Origin: Phytophthora colocasiae
Taxonomy: Eukaryota; Oomycota; Peronosporomycetes; Peronosporales; Peronosporaceae
Length of the DNA stretch: 64,000 bases
Direction of reading: 5' to 3'
NCBI GenBank assembly: GCA_018806915.1
Contig: JAGKQI010000086.1
Span: 372,001 to 436,000 of the forward strand
The notes beneath the pieces are model-generated. The model worked only from the letters and a program-made list of their open reading frames with translations, made no database searches and had not been told where the DNA came from. Both the position numbers and the translations under genes were made by a program. Shown piece after piece: positions 22,901-35,700 of the stretch. Every line of letters starts with the position of its first letter. Position 1 is the first letter of the stretch.

Positions 22901-24320
22901 TCCGACGATGATCCAAGTTTTTCCGGTTCGAGTTCGAGTTCGAGCAGTGATTCTGACTCTGGAAGCTTCGATAGCAGCTCGTTTGAAGACGCAACTCCGG
23001 GACTCACGACAACGACTGGTCCGAATGGGACGACTACGTACCTGTTCAAGCCTTTCGTAAACGCAAGCACGTTGGAAGACTTCGATGAGAAGGCCGCGTT
23101 GTCCAACCGGATGCGCTGGTTAGAGCGATTTCAAAGTATGGCGGTTCAAGGCGGCTGGGCGGACAATGTCAAGATCTACGAAATGAAGTTGAAGATGTCC
23201 CCGGCTGTCCGGAATTGGCGTGCGAATTTGGACTCCAAAGTGCGTCGGAAGTGGAAGCCCTTCTTGAAGGCATTCCGAGAGCGATATTGCAAGGCGAAGA
23301 CTTCGGATGCGGAACGCTATTACACGATGATCCAAAAGAAGTCGGAGACCCCGTTGGAGTTCTACTACCGGTTAAACAAGGTGGCGGACCGAGCGGGTAT
23401 TGAAACCGATGGATCGAGTAAGCGCTGCGAAGACCATCTGAAGGTTTTCATGAAGAAGCTTTTAGACTCCCGCCTCCGGACGACACTCCAAGGTCAGCGT
23501 CTCCGAAGTCTGAAGGATGTCGAGTACGTCTTGAAACAGCACGAAGACTTGAATTTGGATGACGACTACGATACCCCTCCTCCAAAACGGGACTTCCGGG
23601 CGGACAATGTGTCCCGTGACAAACTCCGGTTGAAGCGGTCCGGACGGGCATATCTCACTCGGAGTGACGATACTTCGGACGATGATGACCGTCATGTGAC
23701 GTTCCAAGAAGATGAAGCCACAACCACTCCGGAAGCGAATGCGACTTCGGACACTCCGAACTCCGAGAGTTCAAACGTCACTTTTCCAACTATGGATGAT
23801 CTTTCGGACGCAGTGTTCAAGATCCTTCAGGAAGGTGGATGGAAGTCTCGAAGTCCGAATGACCATACGGATTCCGGACGTCAAGGCCATCCGGACTCCA
23901 AGCGACAAGGATTCCGGAATCCGAATTACTCCGCGAGATATTGCGAGAATTGCCGGGGTTTTGGACACGTCAAGGAAGATTGCTGGGCGGACATTGAATG
24001 TGAAAGATGCCATCGAAAGGGACATCCGCCCCGCTTCTGCCGGACTCGACAGTGTGAATTCTGCAACAAGTATCATGAAGGACCGTGTGGAGAGTTCAAG
24101 GCGTTCCAAGATATCAAGAACCTGATCCGACAAGGTGCGCTACGTCTTCCACGATCACGTGGTCGTTGGGCTTGGGACCCTTAGCCAACTCCGCCTCGCG
24201 CCTCTTTTTCTCCTCCTGCAGTTGCTGTATCTGGTGAGCTGGGTAGACATACCGACTGCCATCCGGAACCAACTTTTGGATCCGGAGGACAATTCAGGGG
24301 AACAGCCGTCAAACCAATAA
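19947..24320 (+). pseudogene. gag: B1 gag polyprotein (broken)
   Basis: Start chosen at the ATG 19947 (MTGSETTREGRGDASG), by analogy with the basic family-A start. The protein has an acidic disordered segment, a conserved block near 20740-21260, a serine-rich low-complexity region and a short coiled coil. The gag domain follows (MRWLERFQSMAVQGGW..., about 23110-23550). It ends in zinc knuckles CENCRGFGHVKEDC and CERCHRKGHPPRFC plus a shorter CEFC...C. Frame changes occur near 20440, 21620, 22140 and between 24130 and 24180, so the copy is defective. TCCGGA and TCCAAG words recur throughout. Confidence 0.85.
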
Positions 24321-24353
24321 GCCCGCTGGATGGGGATCCAGAACGCGCCGGGC
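24308..24353 (+). promoter_or_regulatory. Diverged -1 frameshift signal, gag to protease (B1)
   Basis: It sits where the A-family signal does. The heptamer is GTCAAAC, a change from GTTAAAC, and the stop TAA is at 24318-24320. Outer arms are GCCCG (24321-24325) and CGGGC (24349-24353). Inner arms are TGGAT (24327-24331) and ATCCA (24336-24340), where family A has CGGAT/ATCCG, so the changed pair still matches. Confidence 0.6.
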
Positions 24354-24899
24354 TGAAGAAACCCCCCGAATTGTGTGTGTTAGCGTATGTTGGACCAGAG
24401 TTGAAGCGACAGGTTAACCATCAATGCATGACGACAATTATCGATGACGACTCTCGTACTCCGGTTGGTAGTGACTTTGGCGATCCGGTCGGAGATGAAC
24501 TTTCAGACGATTGGAATCCAGACAATCTGGATGACACCCCGTTGGAGTTCAGGCTGAAACCGGGAGAAGGTTACGGATGGTGGGAAGAACACCGTTCGGA
24601 CAGTTCAAAGAGAGTTGCGATGGTGCATGGTGCAGTGAACAACTGTCGGACCGACATCCTTTTGGACTCCGGAGCTTCTGTGAGCATGTTGAGCTTAGAC
24701 CTTGCGCGTAGGCTCAAGCTCAAATTGAACTTTGAGAAGCAGCTCCGGGTGTCCGGATTGGGTGGAGTTCCAACCGTGATTACCGCCCAGACCGAAGTGA
24801 AGATCACCCTTGGACTGAACGTGGTTTACGTTCTGGAATTATGGGTGGCGAACATCGGTGAAGGTGTTGACGTGTTACTTGGAATGGACTTCATGTACT
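24315..24899 (+). CDS. B1 aspartic protease, N-terminal part (interrupted by A2)
   Basis: Read in the -1 frame from gag, the linker is SPLDGDPERAG...PPELCVLAYVGPELK, shared with families A1 and A3. The retropepsin site LLDSGASVSMLS lies at about 24660 and the flap-side LLGMDFM at about 24880. A2 inserts directly after FMY. The frame resumes at 59397 as SAGVRLCVREGLVQLP. The protease would mature the Gag-Pol polyprotein. Confidence 0.8.
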
Positions 24900-27093
24900 T
24901 GACGCCCGCCGACACATTCCTCAATTGGATTATCGAGTCAAGAGTTTCAGCTGAGAACGCGACGTTCCCACCAACAGGCTAGGGGCGGCCATCTCAGAAT
25001 GTAGACTGTGCAGCGTTTTCCCGGTATCAAGGTTGATGCGCCTTCCAGGTACTTGATTTTCAGGAATGCAATGTCTGAAATAGTGTGCTTCAGCCTGAGA
25101 TTTCAGAGAACGCATTCTGAGGTCCAACCTCTTCTCGTCGACATGTGACTTTGCGTGGATCCAGAATTGATTGTGTGGACTTATGATGGGATTTCGTGAA
25201 GCTATGGATGTGAGGTTGGTGGCAGTAGATTTTATGAGGTTTTGCAAGACGTGGCGTTCGATCAAGTGTGGCGAAAATTATTGCTTCAGAGTATCTCTGG
25301 AGCTCCAGAATACTGAAGAAGCGGTTAATTGCTTCGACGATTTTGCCTGGCCATGGTACTCAGTTCTGATAAGTACCATCACTGACGAACCGTGACCAGG
25401 AGGGGCGGTTGACATGATGTAACTTCAGATTTTCTGGCGTCATGCTGCTGTTACCCAGTGATGTACCTGGTTACATTTGGTTTTGGAGAGGGAGTATGTG
25501 GGACGTTGGCTGCACCCGTGTGATATCTGTGGAAGATTGTGAATAAACCTTCGCCTGACTGCAAAGGGGCCCAAAGGACCAGAAGTGTACTTCAGAGTGT
25601 GCACAACTCTGAAGGTCAACTACACTCTGTCTGGTCACCGGACTTTCCCCGACGATGAGCGCCTAAGTTCTGGCGGAAAGTCTCTCAGAAGAACGTATCT
25701 CTGAGAGACCTCATCCCGTTACCGTCCAGCGCGACGATTGATGGTTCAAGTATTCACAATATATACCCGCAGAGACCAAGGATCGCGCGACGGACGCCGC
25801 GCACCCGCGCAACCCTCAAGATCTTCATGTACGTTGTAGCATTGGTGCTCCGTACTCTGGTTTCGTATTCAAGACTCTGGTATCTCTAACTCTGAGTAAC
25901 CAAGACTCTGAAAAGCAAGTGGCATCAGACTCTGAAAACCAGGATACCAGACTCTGAAACCACCGAAGATCCAAGACCATACTGAAACCAAGTGACCCCA
26001 AGTTCAAGTCACGCATTCAAGTGATTACTGACCTGCACATCCCCCGTAATGACGTCTCTACCGGTCAACCCATCGAGATCGGCTGCACAAATTGCATACT
26101 GAAACCAAGTCAAGATACCTGATGCATACGAGAACCAAGTGTACCTGAGATATGAAGACTGACTGCTCAAAGGACGCAAAGACGACAAAAAGGAGAGAGT
26201 TACCAGATATATTTGATAGTTATGAGGAAGATAAACGATAAACAGAGTTCAATTTGCTTGCTACTGCACAAGTCCGCTTGAGAGGTATTCAAGCCACTGC
26301 GTCATCACGTACGTCGTGTGATCTCCACCAAATTCAATCCCCTTAGGTGGAGATCAGGTAACGTAGAGACCTGAAAGGACCCGCCTATTCCATATCCTAG
26401 TTGGGTCGTTTGTTTTGTCTCTAGCGGTAGCCCATTTCATATTGATCGTTTGGACAGGCTCTGGAAACTAGACAGTCGTTTTCAGAGTGCAAAGTAGACT
26501 GTTATATATAGCCGATTGTATTGGTTTATATTTTCCCTCTATACTAGAGGGTGGTGCGCGATCGTAAAGGGATACCAGACAGACCAGGTGTCTGGTAGCA
26601 AGTCCCTAGTTGACCTGGAGTGTTAGCCCACCGTTCAAGGGCCCAGAAAGAATAAGAACGGCTGTATATATTTGTATATTTTCGAACTCTGTATATTGGT
26701 TGTTTATCTCTGAAAGTCAGGCATCTCGGTTCTGGATCTGTGATATTCAGACACCGATTTTCAGACTTTCTCTGGTACATTAACCTCTTTTCGACCGCCG
26801 ACTTCCTGGAAACCATCTTGGTTCCCAGAGATTCCGACTACCGAACGCTCCTGGAAGGATTTCCTGAGTACCGACACTAGACTCCAAGGGAACACCAATT
26901 TCTCTTCACAACACAATCTCAGACTCCGGCGAGGGTCATATTTCCGAAGACAACGAACCCACGAGGATACCGCAAGGTACCACACGCCAACCTACCGTTG
27001 TACGGCTCTGAAAACCCCTTTTCAGTAGTCGTATAACTAGGGTTCACTATACGCCCCCTGCTCCGCGACCAACGTTTCACCGACTTCGCGACA
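24900..27093 (+). repeat. A2 5' LTR (2194 bp, extended)
   Basis: The first 500 bp or so are not LTR in A3. They contain a remnant of gag coding sequence at the very start, internal sequence, and the old polypurine tract AGGAGGGGCGG at about 25397-25408 followed by TGACATG. The rest is the normal A-family LTR. Open frames inside are not genes. A cluster of ACTCTGA words lies at 25871-25970. Confidence 0.85.
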
Positions 27094-27095
27094 AC

Positions 27096-27113
27096 TGGTG
27101 CGCGTGCCCGGAT
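27096..27113 (+). other. Primer-binding site of A2
   Basis: TGGTGCGCGTGCCCGGAT, identical to A1 and B1, two bases after the LTR end. Confidence 0.85.
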
Positions 27114-27186
27114 CTTTGGAATCGTGATATCACCGGATTTGAGAATACAAGAAGAGAAAGTTTCCTGTCAAGCGTCTATATTCAAG

Positions 27187-30100
27187 ATGGCTACACCAGG
27201 ATCTACGAGAGGAGGACGCCGTGGTCGTGGTCGGAGTACTCCGACACGTCAGTCCAAGCGTCTACAAGGTCTATCGCCTGAGGAGCAACCAGACTTGGAT
27301 GCCATCCAGAAGGCGGCCCGCGAGAAGAGGAAGGCTGCGCGAGAGAAGAAGGCAGCCGAGAGTGTGAACGTCCCAGAACCGGCGGTTGAAGACCAGCCTG
27401 CTGCGGAAACAGAAGCCCAGGTGACATTTGTTGTCTCTGGTGAACAAGGTTCTGAAGGCCCGTCAGAAGTCGAAGTTTCTGGTGACGAGGTGACCACTGC
27501 CCGTGAGGGTGGTGATGAGGCGTCTGAGGGAGGCGCCGATTTCATTGAGTCCCCGGAGGTGATCGATCTGCGTTCAGAGTCGGCAACTTCCGGGCAGTCC
27601 GTGGATGAGGTGAAACCAGAATCCGGACTCTCTGAAGAACATGTTCCGCAGTCTCCAAAGTCTGAAGACGCATCAATGTCTGATGACATGCCAATGAAGT
27701 CTGAAGATTCTCTGAAAACACCGTCTGACGAGTCTGGGAGGGATGATTCGCTTGATGGAGAACGTACTCTGAAGTACGTGCGCCGTGAGTTCCGCCGCTG
27801 GAGAGATATTGATGCCGGCAGAGTCGTACCACCAAACGTTGAGTATGTATGGCCAACGATGAAGCCCAGTGCCGATGTCTTTCAGAAGGCTGCTGCAGCG
27901 ACTGGTGACTACGTCAAGTGGCGATGTTCCTCGTCTTCTCTGAGGATATGTGGATTTCAGAGTTTCACGTGAGGCGTCATGGTTTTGGCCGGATCCAAGA
28001 CCTTTCTTATGTTGAGATTCCGATGAACACGTTGACAGCACCAGAGTGTGTGGCAATTCTCCAGACAATTGTGTACGAGGCAGGTTTCGAATTCCAGAAC
28101 CTCCTCCCGACATGGTCTCAGACTCAGGCGTCAGCTGTCTTCGAGTCTCAAGTGCGCAGTGTGGCGTCCGAACTTCAGAGTCGACTCGCTGTGGAATTGG
28201 TTGAGTGGGCCACAGTGACCGCCAGGTTACAAGTAAACCGACTCCCGGAAAACGTGAAACCAGAAGACACGACAAGTCAAGATGAAGCAAACGGTGTATT
28301 ACCTGACAAGGATCCTGACCTACACGGACGACAGCTGATCATGCGACTCCGGGTGACTGGACTCCGAGTGACACATAGTTCCGGTAGTTCCAGCAGTGAT
28401 GAGCCGCCGCAGTCCAAGCGCTTGCAGCAGAGACCGCCGCGCCCACAAGTTCCGTCATCACCGTCAGCTCTGTCGACGCCATCGTTGTCTTCACTGCCAC
28501 AGTACGAGAGTCGGTCTGAAGACGCACGGTCAGAGTCTGGAACACCAATGTCTGAAGACCAGAGCAGTTCCCGAACTCGAATGACGGACGTGTCAGTACC
28601 CAGTGGCATTGGGACTTCTGACGACCAGTCGACAGGATTCCAGACATCACGTGGAAGCTCTACAGATTCGTCCTTGATGTCCCTGAGTCGTGGGGCGGCG
28701 TCACACATGCCACTGTCTGCAGGAGGTCTGGTGATGCCTGCACAAGGCGACGGTGGTTTCACTGATGGAGATACCATGAGGCTTGAAGTGCCTCAAACTC
28801 TAGGGAGCATGCCAATGGATGCGGATGAATTCGATATGGTGAAGAAGCCCGGAATTCCTGAGATGATGTCTGAAAACCAGTTGTCATTCAGAGATTCTCC
28901 ACAGGATTTCAGACAACATATATCGGAAGCTCCACAGTCGGCCATTTCAAGTCAAGGGGCGAGTCATCGATGCCGACAGCCGAGTCTGAAGAACGAGGAT
29001 CTCCAGCCAACATCTTCCAGCCGCTTGATTTCCATCACTTCAAGTCGCACGAAGTCTGAAGCTCGAAGTTCTCACAAATCAGGGCTTGCCCAGGGCCAAC
29101 TGAATGTCATGAGGCAGCAGCAGGAGTGGCAGAGCCGGATGGAACAAGCGCAGATGGAGTTCTTGGTCCGAGAACGCTTGAAGTCCCTGGAACGTGATCG
29201 CCGTCGGGAACAACGCGACTTGGAAGCAAGACGCGAGATCCAGACGCTCACCGACCGCTTGTTGAAGTCCGAAATCGCGAGACTGGAGGCGGAGAGACGT
29301 GCTGACGACGCCGAAGAACGCAGAAGTCTGGTATCTGAGAGTAAACTCAGAATTCACAGCGCGGCAGAGTTGGAAACTCTGAAAACGGAGCTCTGGAACT
29401 CTGAAAACCAACGTCTGGAATCAGAGTTTGCTGAACGCTGGCGACAGAGAGAGGCTGAGACTGAAGCCGAACGTGCGCGTGAGACTGACGAGATGAAACG
29501 GGACTGGATTTCTCAAATGGAAGCTCTACAGCAGCGAATGAAAGACATGGAAGCTGAACGCGACAGGGAGAAAGAAAGTTCTCAGAACATGCAACGGTTC
29601 CAAGCCGGTCAGTTGAGAAACCTTCCAGCGACATTATCCCAAGTTCAAGAGGCGCGAAGGGTCGGTCACCCTGATTCAGCAACTGCAAACCGGGTGTTCA
29701 GTACCGGGAACCCTGAAGTTGCAACTATGCACCCAGTATCAGGGTCGGAAATCAGAAGTGACGCAAGTAGGGTTGGGGTTGAACCCATGTCACATTCGCC
29801 GGTCCTCAAGACGGAATCCCGAGAGGTTGCGACCCCTGCACGAAGCACGGAAACGAAGCGAGTGAAGGCTGAGAGGCATGGCGCCACCACTAGCGCCGCT
29901 ACAGCGACCCAGACATACCAGGCGGTTTCCCGGACCGAGGCCAAGGCAGGAACAAGGCGTGCATCGACACCAAGGCGTGTTACGACACCAAAAACGGGTC
30001 CTAGATGCTCTGAACATGGCAAGGGTGCCTTCCCAAAGTTTGAGAAGTTGGTGGAACCTCCAGACCTCGAAGGGAGCTCAGATGACTCAGACTCAAACTC

Positions 30101-30763
30101 GGATAGCTCGTCGTCTGGTATCTGGATGGCCCCTGGAACGGTGAACATGACGACGATGTCTCGAGGACAAGATGGAGCGACTTTGCTAACACTCAGACCT
30201 GTTATAAACTCCAAGTTTATCGAAGAATTTGATCCCAGAGGCACGCGTCGGCAACGAGTTCACTGGTTGGAGCTTTTTCTGAATATGGCACATCAGGAAG
30301 GTTGGTCTTCCAGACAATGCATTCAAGAACTCAAGCTAAAACTTCAGGTATCAGCACGTGACTGGTTTAACCAGCTCCCGAAAAGCGTGTCACGTGACTG
30401 GAAAAGATTATCGTCAGAGTTCCGAAAACGCTACTGCAAACCTCGATCCCCACATTCTGAGAGATATTTCACGATGGAGATGAGATTTTCAGAGGCTCCG
30501 CCGGACTTCTTCTATCGTCTGAACTCCGCCGCTGGGAAAGCAGGCGTGGATTTCAGGAAGTCGTTCGAATGTCTGGAAGAACATGTCTTACGGTTTATCA
30601 CAAAGCTCAAGGACGCACGTCTGAAAACCTCGTTGCAAGCTCAGAGATTTCGATGTATTTCAGACTTGGAATACGCCCTGCAGCAGGATGAAGACGTGTG
30701 GAGGACATGTGACCGAGAGATTACCCGAGACTTCAGAGCCAATTCTATTCTGCGGCGACAGTT
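27187..30763 (+). pseudogene. gag: A2 gag, first part (frameshifted, interrupted by A3)
   Basis: Start ATG at 27187, as in A1 (the first 450 bp are almost identical to A1). A one-base loss at about 27933 shifts the frame, after which the frame stays open to the A3 insertion at 30763. The coiled coil lies at about 29100-29640 and the gag domain (HWLELFLNMAHQEGWSSRQC...) at about 30200-30720. It resumes at 56941. Confidence 0.85.
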
Positions 30764-32684
30764 TGACACGTTGCTAATTACGATTTTTCGAGTGGATATG
30801 GACGTTACGCTGTGATGTGATTGGATGTATACTGGGTTGTGGGAGAAAGGGATATGTGGGACGAGGTTATGTCCCGTGCGACAATGATGGATCTGTGGAA
30901 GAAATATATATATTAACCTTCACCTGTACTGCAAAGGGGCTTAAGAGATCAGAAGTGTTCCTCGGAAAAGTGCACAAACTCCGAGAGACAACAACACTCA
31001 GTCTGATCACCGGACCTTCCCCGACGATGAGTGCCTAAAGGTTGGCAGAAAGTCTCTCAGAAGAATGTATCTCTGAGAGACCTCATCCCGTTGCCGTCCT
31101 GTGTGACGATGATGGTTCAAGGAATACAGTATAGCCACAAGATACCAAGTATCGCGCACCGGACGTAGCGCACCCCGCGCATATCCCAATTGGACTTCGT
31201 GCGTTGTAGCATACGTGCTCCGCACCCTGAAAACACTCATGGATTTCTGGTATCACGCATGGAAACTCTGATATCACACCATGAAGTCTGACGTACATGA
31301 GTCCGACGTACATGAAGTCCGACGTACATGAGTCCGATGTACATGAGTCTGATGAACATGATTCTGGTGAACATGTCTGATGTGTCCGGCTTATACAAGC
31401 AATATTCCAGACATCACCAGTTTCCGATGAACAGACTCTGACGTACAAGACTCCGATGATCAGACCCAAGTGTCACGACTCTGGTATTTACGACTCTGAT
31501 GTACATGATTCCGGAGTACATGGTTCCGATGAACATGTCTCCGACGCACATGATTCCAGACCCTGATGAACAGGATACCAGACTCTGACACTCTGAAGTC
31601 CACCCCATACTGAAACCAAGTGTACCCAACACGACCTCACGCAATCAAGTGAAACGCAACCTGCTCATCCCTGTAATGACATCATTAAGTGTCGACTCGA
31701 CAAGATCTGCAGCATCGACTACCATAGTGAGCCCAAGTGAAGATTCCTGAGTTATACTGAGACCAAGTGTATATGAGAATATGGAAGACAGAAGACAGAA
31801 GAGAGAGAGAGATACGAGATAGATAGCCAGAGATCAATTTGCCTCGTCGTAAAGAGTTCAATTTTCCCTGTTGTAACGAGTTCGATTTGCTTTGTTATAA
31901 CGAGGTCGTCTGCCTGCTGCTTCCCGTAAGTATTAGGCCACGACAAAGCTTTGAGTCGTGTGATCTCTCACCTATCAAGCCCCTTTAGGTGGAGATCAGC
32001 GTAACGTAGAGACCTGAGAGGACCCACCTATTCCATTTACTAGTTGGGTCGTTTGTCTTGTCTCTAGCGGTAGCCCATTTCATATTGTACGTTTGGACAG
32101 GTTTTGGGAGCTAGACAGTCGCTCTCAAGACGCTCGGTAGACTGTTATATAACTGATAGTGTATTGGTTTATTTTCCCTCTATATATTAGAGGGTGGTGC
32201 GCGAAAGTTACGGGAATACCAGATAGACCAGGTGTCTGGTGAACATTTCCCTAGTTGACCTGGAGAACTAGCCCACTGCTCAAGGGCCAGGAAAGAATAA
32301 GAGCAGCTACATATTTGTATATCGGAACTCTATATTGCGGTTATCTCGGAAGTCTAATTACTGGACTTCCCATTGTATTAATTTCTCTTTTGCCTTCAGA
32401 AATCTCTGGTGTACACAAGTGAACACCGGAAAACGTTCGACTCCCAAGCGCTCCTGTGAGGACCAGAAGGATATCCGACGGTCTACGCAAGGAACCCTCA
32501 CTCTCAGCAATACTCTCACGACCCCGGCGAGGGTCTCATTACCAAGACAACGAACCTACGAGGACAGCACAAGGTAACACACGCCCACCTTGCTGTGCGA
32601 CTCTGGTATCACTACCGGTAGTCACACTTACAGGTTCACTGTACGCCCCTGCACCGCGGTAAAAGTTGCACCGACTTCGCGACA
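30764..32684 (+). repeat. A3 5' LTR (1921 bp)
   Basis: TGACACG...GCGACA. It contains six copies of a 15-bp unit at 31286-31380. No gene is seen; the frames here are LTR sequence. Confidence 0.9.
31286..31380 (+). repeat. 15-bp tandem repeat in A3 5' LTR (about 6 units)
   Basis: The unit is GTCCGACGTACATGA with variants. The 3' LTR has about 8 units (47886-48010), a 30-bp difference that explains most of the length gap between the two LTRs. Confidence 0.85.
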
Positions 32685-32686
32685 AC

Positions 32687-32702
32687 TGGTGCGCGTGCCC
32701 GG
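32687..32702 (+). other. Primer-binding site of A3
   Basis: TGGTGCGCGTGCCCGG, two bases after the LTR, the same tRNA as in A1, A2 and B1. Confidence 0.85.
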
Positions 32703-32776
32703 ATCTTGGTATCGTGATATCACCGGATCTAAGAGAGTTTGAGAAAAGGGTTTCCTGTCAAGCGTCTATATTCAAG

Positions 32777-35700
32777 ATGGCTTCACATGGAACTACAAGA
32801 GGAGGACGTCGGGGACGCGGTGGTCGCAGTGTGGCGACACGTCAGTCGAAGCGTCTTCAAGGTCTTCCGCCTGACGAACAACCCGACTTGGATGCTGTTC
32901 AGAAGGCGGCACGCGAGAAGAGGAAGGCTGCACGTGAAAAGGAAGCAGTCGAGGAGGTGAACGTCCCAGAACCAACGGTCGAAGATCAGCCTGCTGCGGA
33001 ACCTGAAGCCCAAGAGACACCCGATGTGTCTGGCGAACAAGGTTCTGAGGAAGGTCCGTCCGAAGCTGAAGCTTCTGGTGACGAGGTGGCCACTGCCCGT
33101 GAGGGTGGTGATGAGGCGTCTGAGGGAGGCGCCGACATGGTTGAGTCCCCGGAGGTCATTGACTTGTGTTCTGAGTCGACGGCCTCTGGGAAGTCCGTGG
33201 GGGAAGTGAAGATGGAACCCGGACTGGTTGATGAACGTGTCTCGAAGACTCCAAAGTCCGAAGACACTCCGATGTCTGACGACATGCCGATGAAGTCCGA
33301 AGATTCTCTGAAGACACCGTCTGATGAGTCTGGGAGGGCCGATTCGCTGGATGGAGAACGTGCCCTGAAGTACGTACGCCGTGAGTTCCGCCGCTGGAGG
33401 GACATGGACGCTGGAAGAATTGTTCCGCCGAACGTCGAATACGCCTGGCGAACAGCGAAGCCTGACGCTAATGTCTTTCAGAAGGCTGCGGCAGCGACGT
33501 GCGACTACATAAAGTGGCGGTGTTCTTCAGTATTTCCAGAAGACATGTGGATATCGGAGTTCTGCATGAGGCGCCATAGTTTTGGCCGAATCCAAGACTT
33601 GTCGTACGTCGAGATCTCGATGAACGCCCTGACGGCACCTGAATGCGTCGCTGTCCTTCAGACGATGCTGTATGAAGCAGGATTTGCGTTCCAGAACCTG
33701 CTACCGAGGTGGTCTCAGACCCAAGCGTCTGCTATCTTCGAACCTCAAGTGCGCAGTGTGGCGACGGAGCTTCAGAGCCGACTTGCTGAAGAACTGGTTG
33801 AGTGGGCCACTGTGACCGCCAGGTCACAGGTCAATCGACTCCCAGAAGACACAAAGGTAGGCAACGAAGCACGTCAAGGCGAAGGTGATGGTATATTACG
33901 CGATGAGAATGCTGACCTACAGGGACGACAGTTGATCATGAGACTCCGGGTGACCGGACTCAGAGTCACACATAGTTCTGACGGGTCCAGCAGTGGAGAA
34001 CCACCGCAGTCCAAGCGCCTGCAGCATGGTCCACCGCGCCCGCAAGTCTCGTCGACACCATCTGCGCTGTCGACGCCGTCGCTGAGTTCACTGCCGGTAT
34101 ACGAGAGTCAGTCTGATAGCACTCGTTTGGAGTCTGGCGTACCAATGTCTGAAGATCGAGGTAGCTCTTTGACGACTGACGCGCCGGTGCCAAGTGTCAT
34201 CGGGACCTCGCGTACGTCTGATGAGCACTCGTCGGGACTCCAGACCTCTCGTGGAAGTTCTACAGACTCATCGCTGATGTCTATAAGTCGAGGGGCGTCT
34301 ACACATATGCCGTTGTCTGTCGGAGGTCTGGCGATGATCGCCCAAGGTGCCGATGCCGGAGGAATGGTCGCCGGAGAATCTATGGGGATCCATGTGACAC
34401 GAACACTGATGCCGGTGAAGTCGAAGCCTGAAGACTTCGAGATGTTGGAAGAGAAGCCGGAGTTTCCAGAAGTGAAGTCCGAGAGACAGTTGTCTACCAG
34501 AAATTCTGTGCAAAATTCTGTTCACCGGACGCCAGAAGCTCCATCATCGTCCGTCTCGAGTCGTGGGAGAAGTCACCAGAGCAGACATCAGAGTCTGAAG
34601 AGCGAGGATCGCCAGAAAGTGTCTTCCAGACGCTTGAGTTCCGTTGCGTCAAGCCACACACGAAGTTCCCAGAGATCAGGCCCAGCGCAGATCGAACTGA
34701 ACGCTATGCGGCAGCAACAGGAATGGCAGCGTCGAATGGAACAGGAGCAGAAGGAATTTCTGGCCAGAGAACGTCTGGAATCCATGGAGCGTGAACGTCG
34801 ACGTGAACAACGGGAACTTGACACGCGCCAGCAGATCCAGACACTTACCGACCGACTACTTGAGTCTGAGAGCGCCAGACTGGAAGCCCAGAGACGCGCG
34901 GATGACTTGGAAGAACGTCGGAGTCAAGCGTCAGAGTCCAAGCTCAAGTACCATTCGAAATCGTCTGAGAGACAGGTGTCCGACGAACAAGTTTCTGGTG
35001 AACAGTTTTCCGATGTACAGCGTCTGGAGACCGAGTTCGCAGATCGCTGGAAACAACGGGAAGCTGAGGCCGAAGCCGAACGTGGGCGTTGGGCAGACGA
35101 GCTGAAACGTGACTGGATTTCGCAAATGGAGACCTTACGACAGCGGGTGCACGACGTGGAGTCGGAGCGCGACAGGGAGCGAGAAAGTTCCCAGAACATG
35201 CAGCGTTTCCAGGCCGCAGAATTGAGGAACCTTCGTGCAACATTATCCCAAGTTCAAGGGGTCGCCCACCCTGAAGTAGCAACTTCAAGTCGGATCTCCG
35301 GTGAACATGACCCTAAACCGGCAACCGGACTTCTGGTGAACAGTCGGGATACGGAGGATTGCACACCGGGGGTTAGGGGATCAGAAGGAGTCGCCAGCAG
35401 GGGTAGGGTTACACCCATTAAAACGACGGAGGCCTTCCATACGCCTCTTCCCCTACGGAGAACGACCGACACCAAGCGCGCAAGGGCTGGAAGGCATGGC
35501 GCGGCCACCGCGGCCGCTACGACGACCCAGACGGCTCAAGCGGCTCCCCTGACCGAGGTCAAGACTGAAGGAAGGCGCCCAGCGACTCCCAGGCGCGATG
35601 GACACCGGAAACCAAGCGAACGACGCTCCGAAGATGGTCGAGACGCTCCTCGGAGGCCAGTAAGACGCAGGAATGACCCGGACCCTGGTGGAAGCTCCAG

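Noticed and set aside
31286..31380. Regular short repeats that look like a CRISPR array
   Set aside because: Units are 15 bp and directly adjacent, with no unique spacers, and lie in an LTR. They are a tandem repeat.
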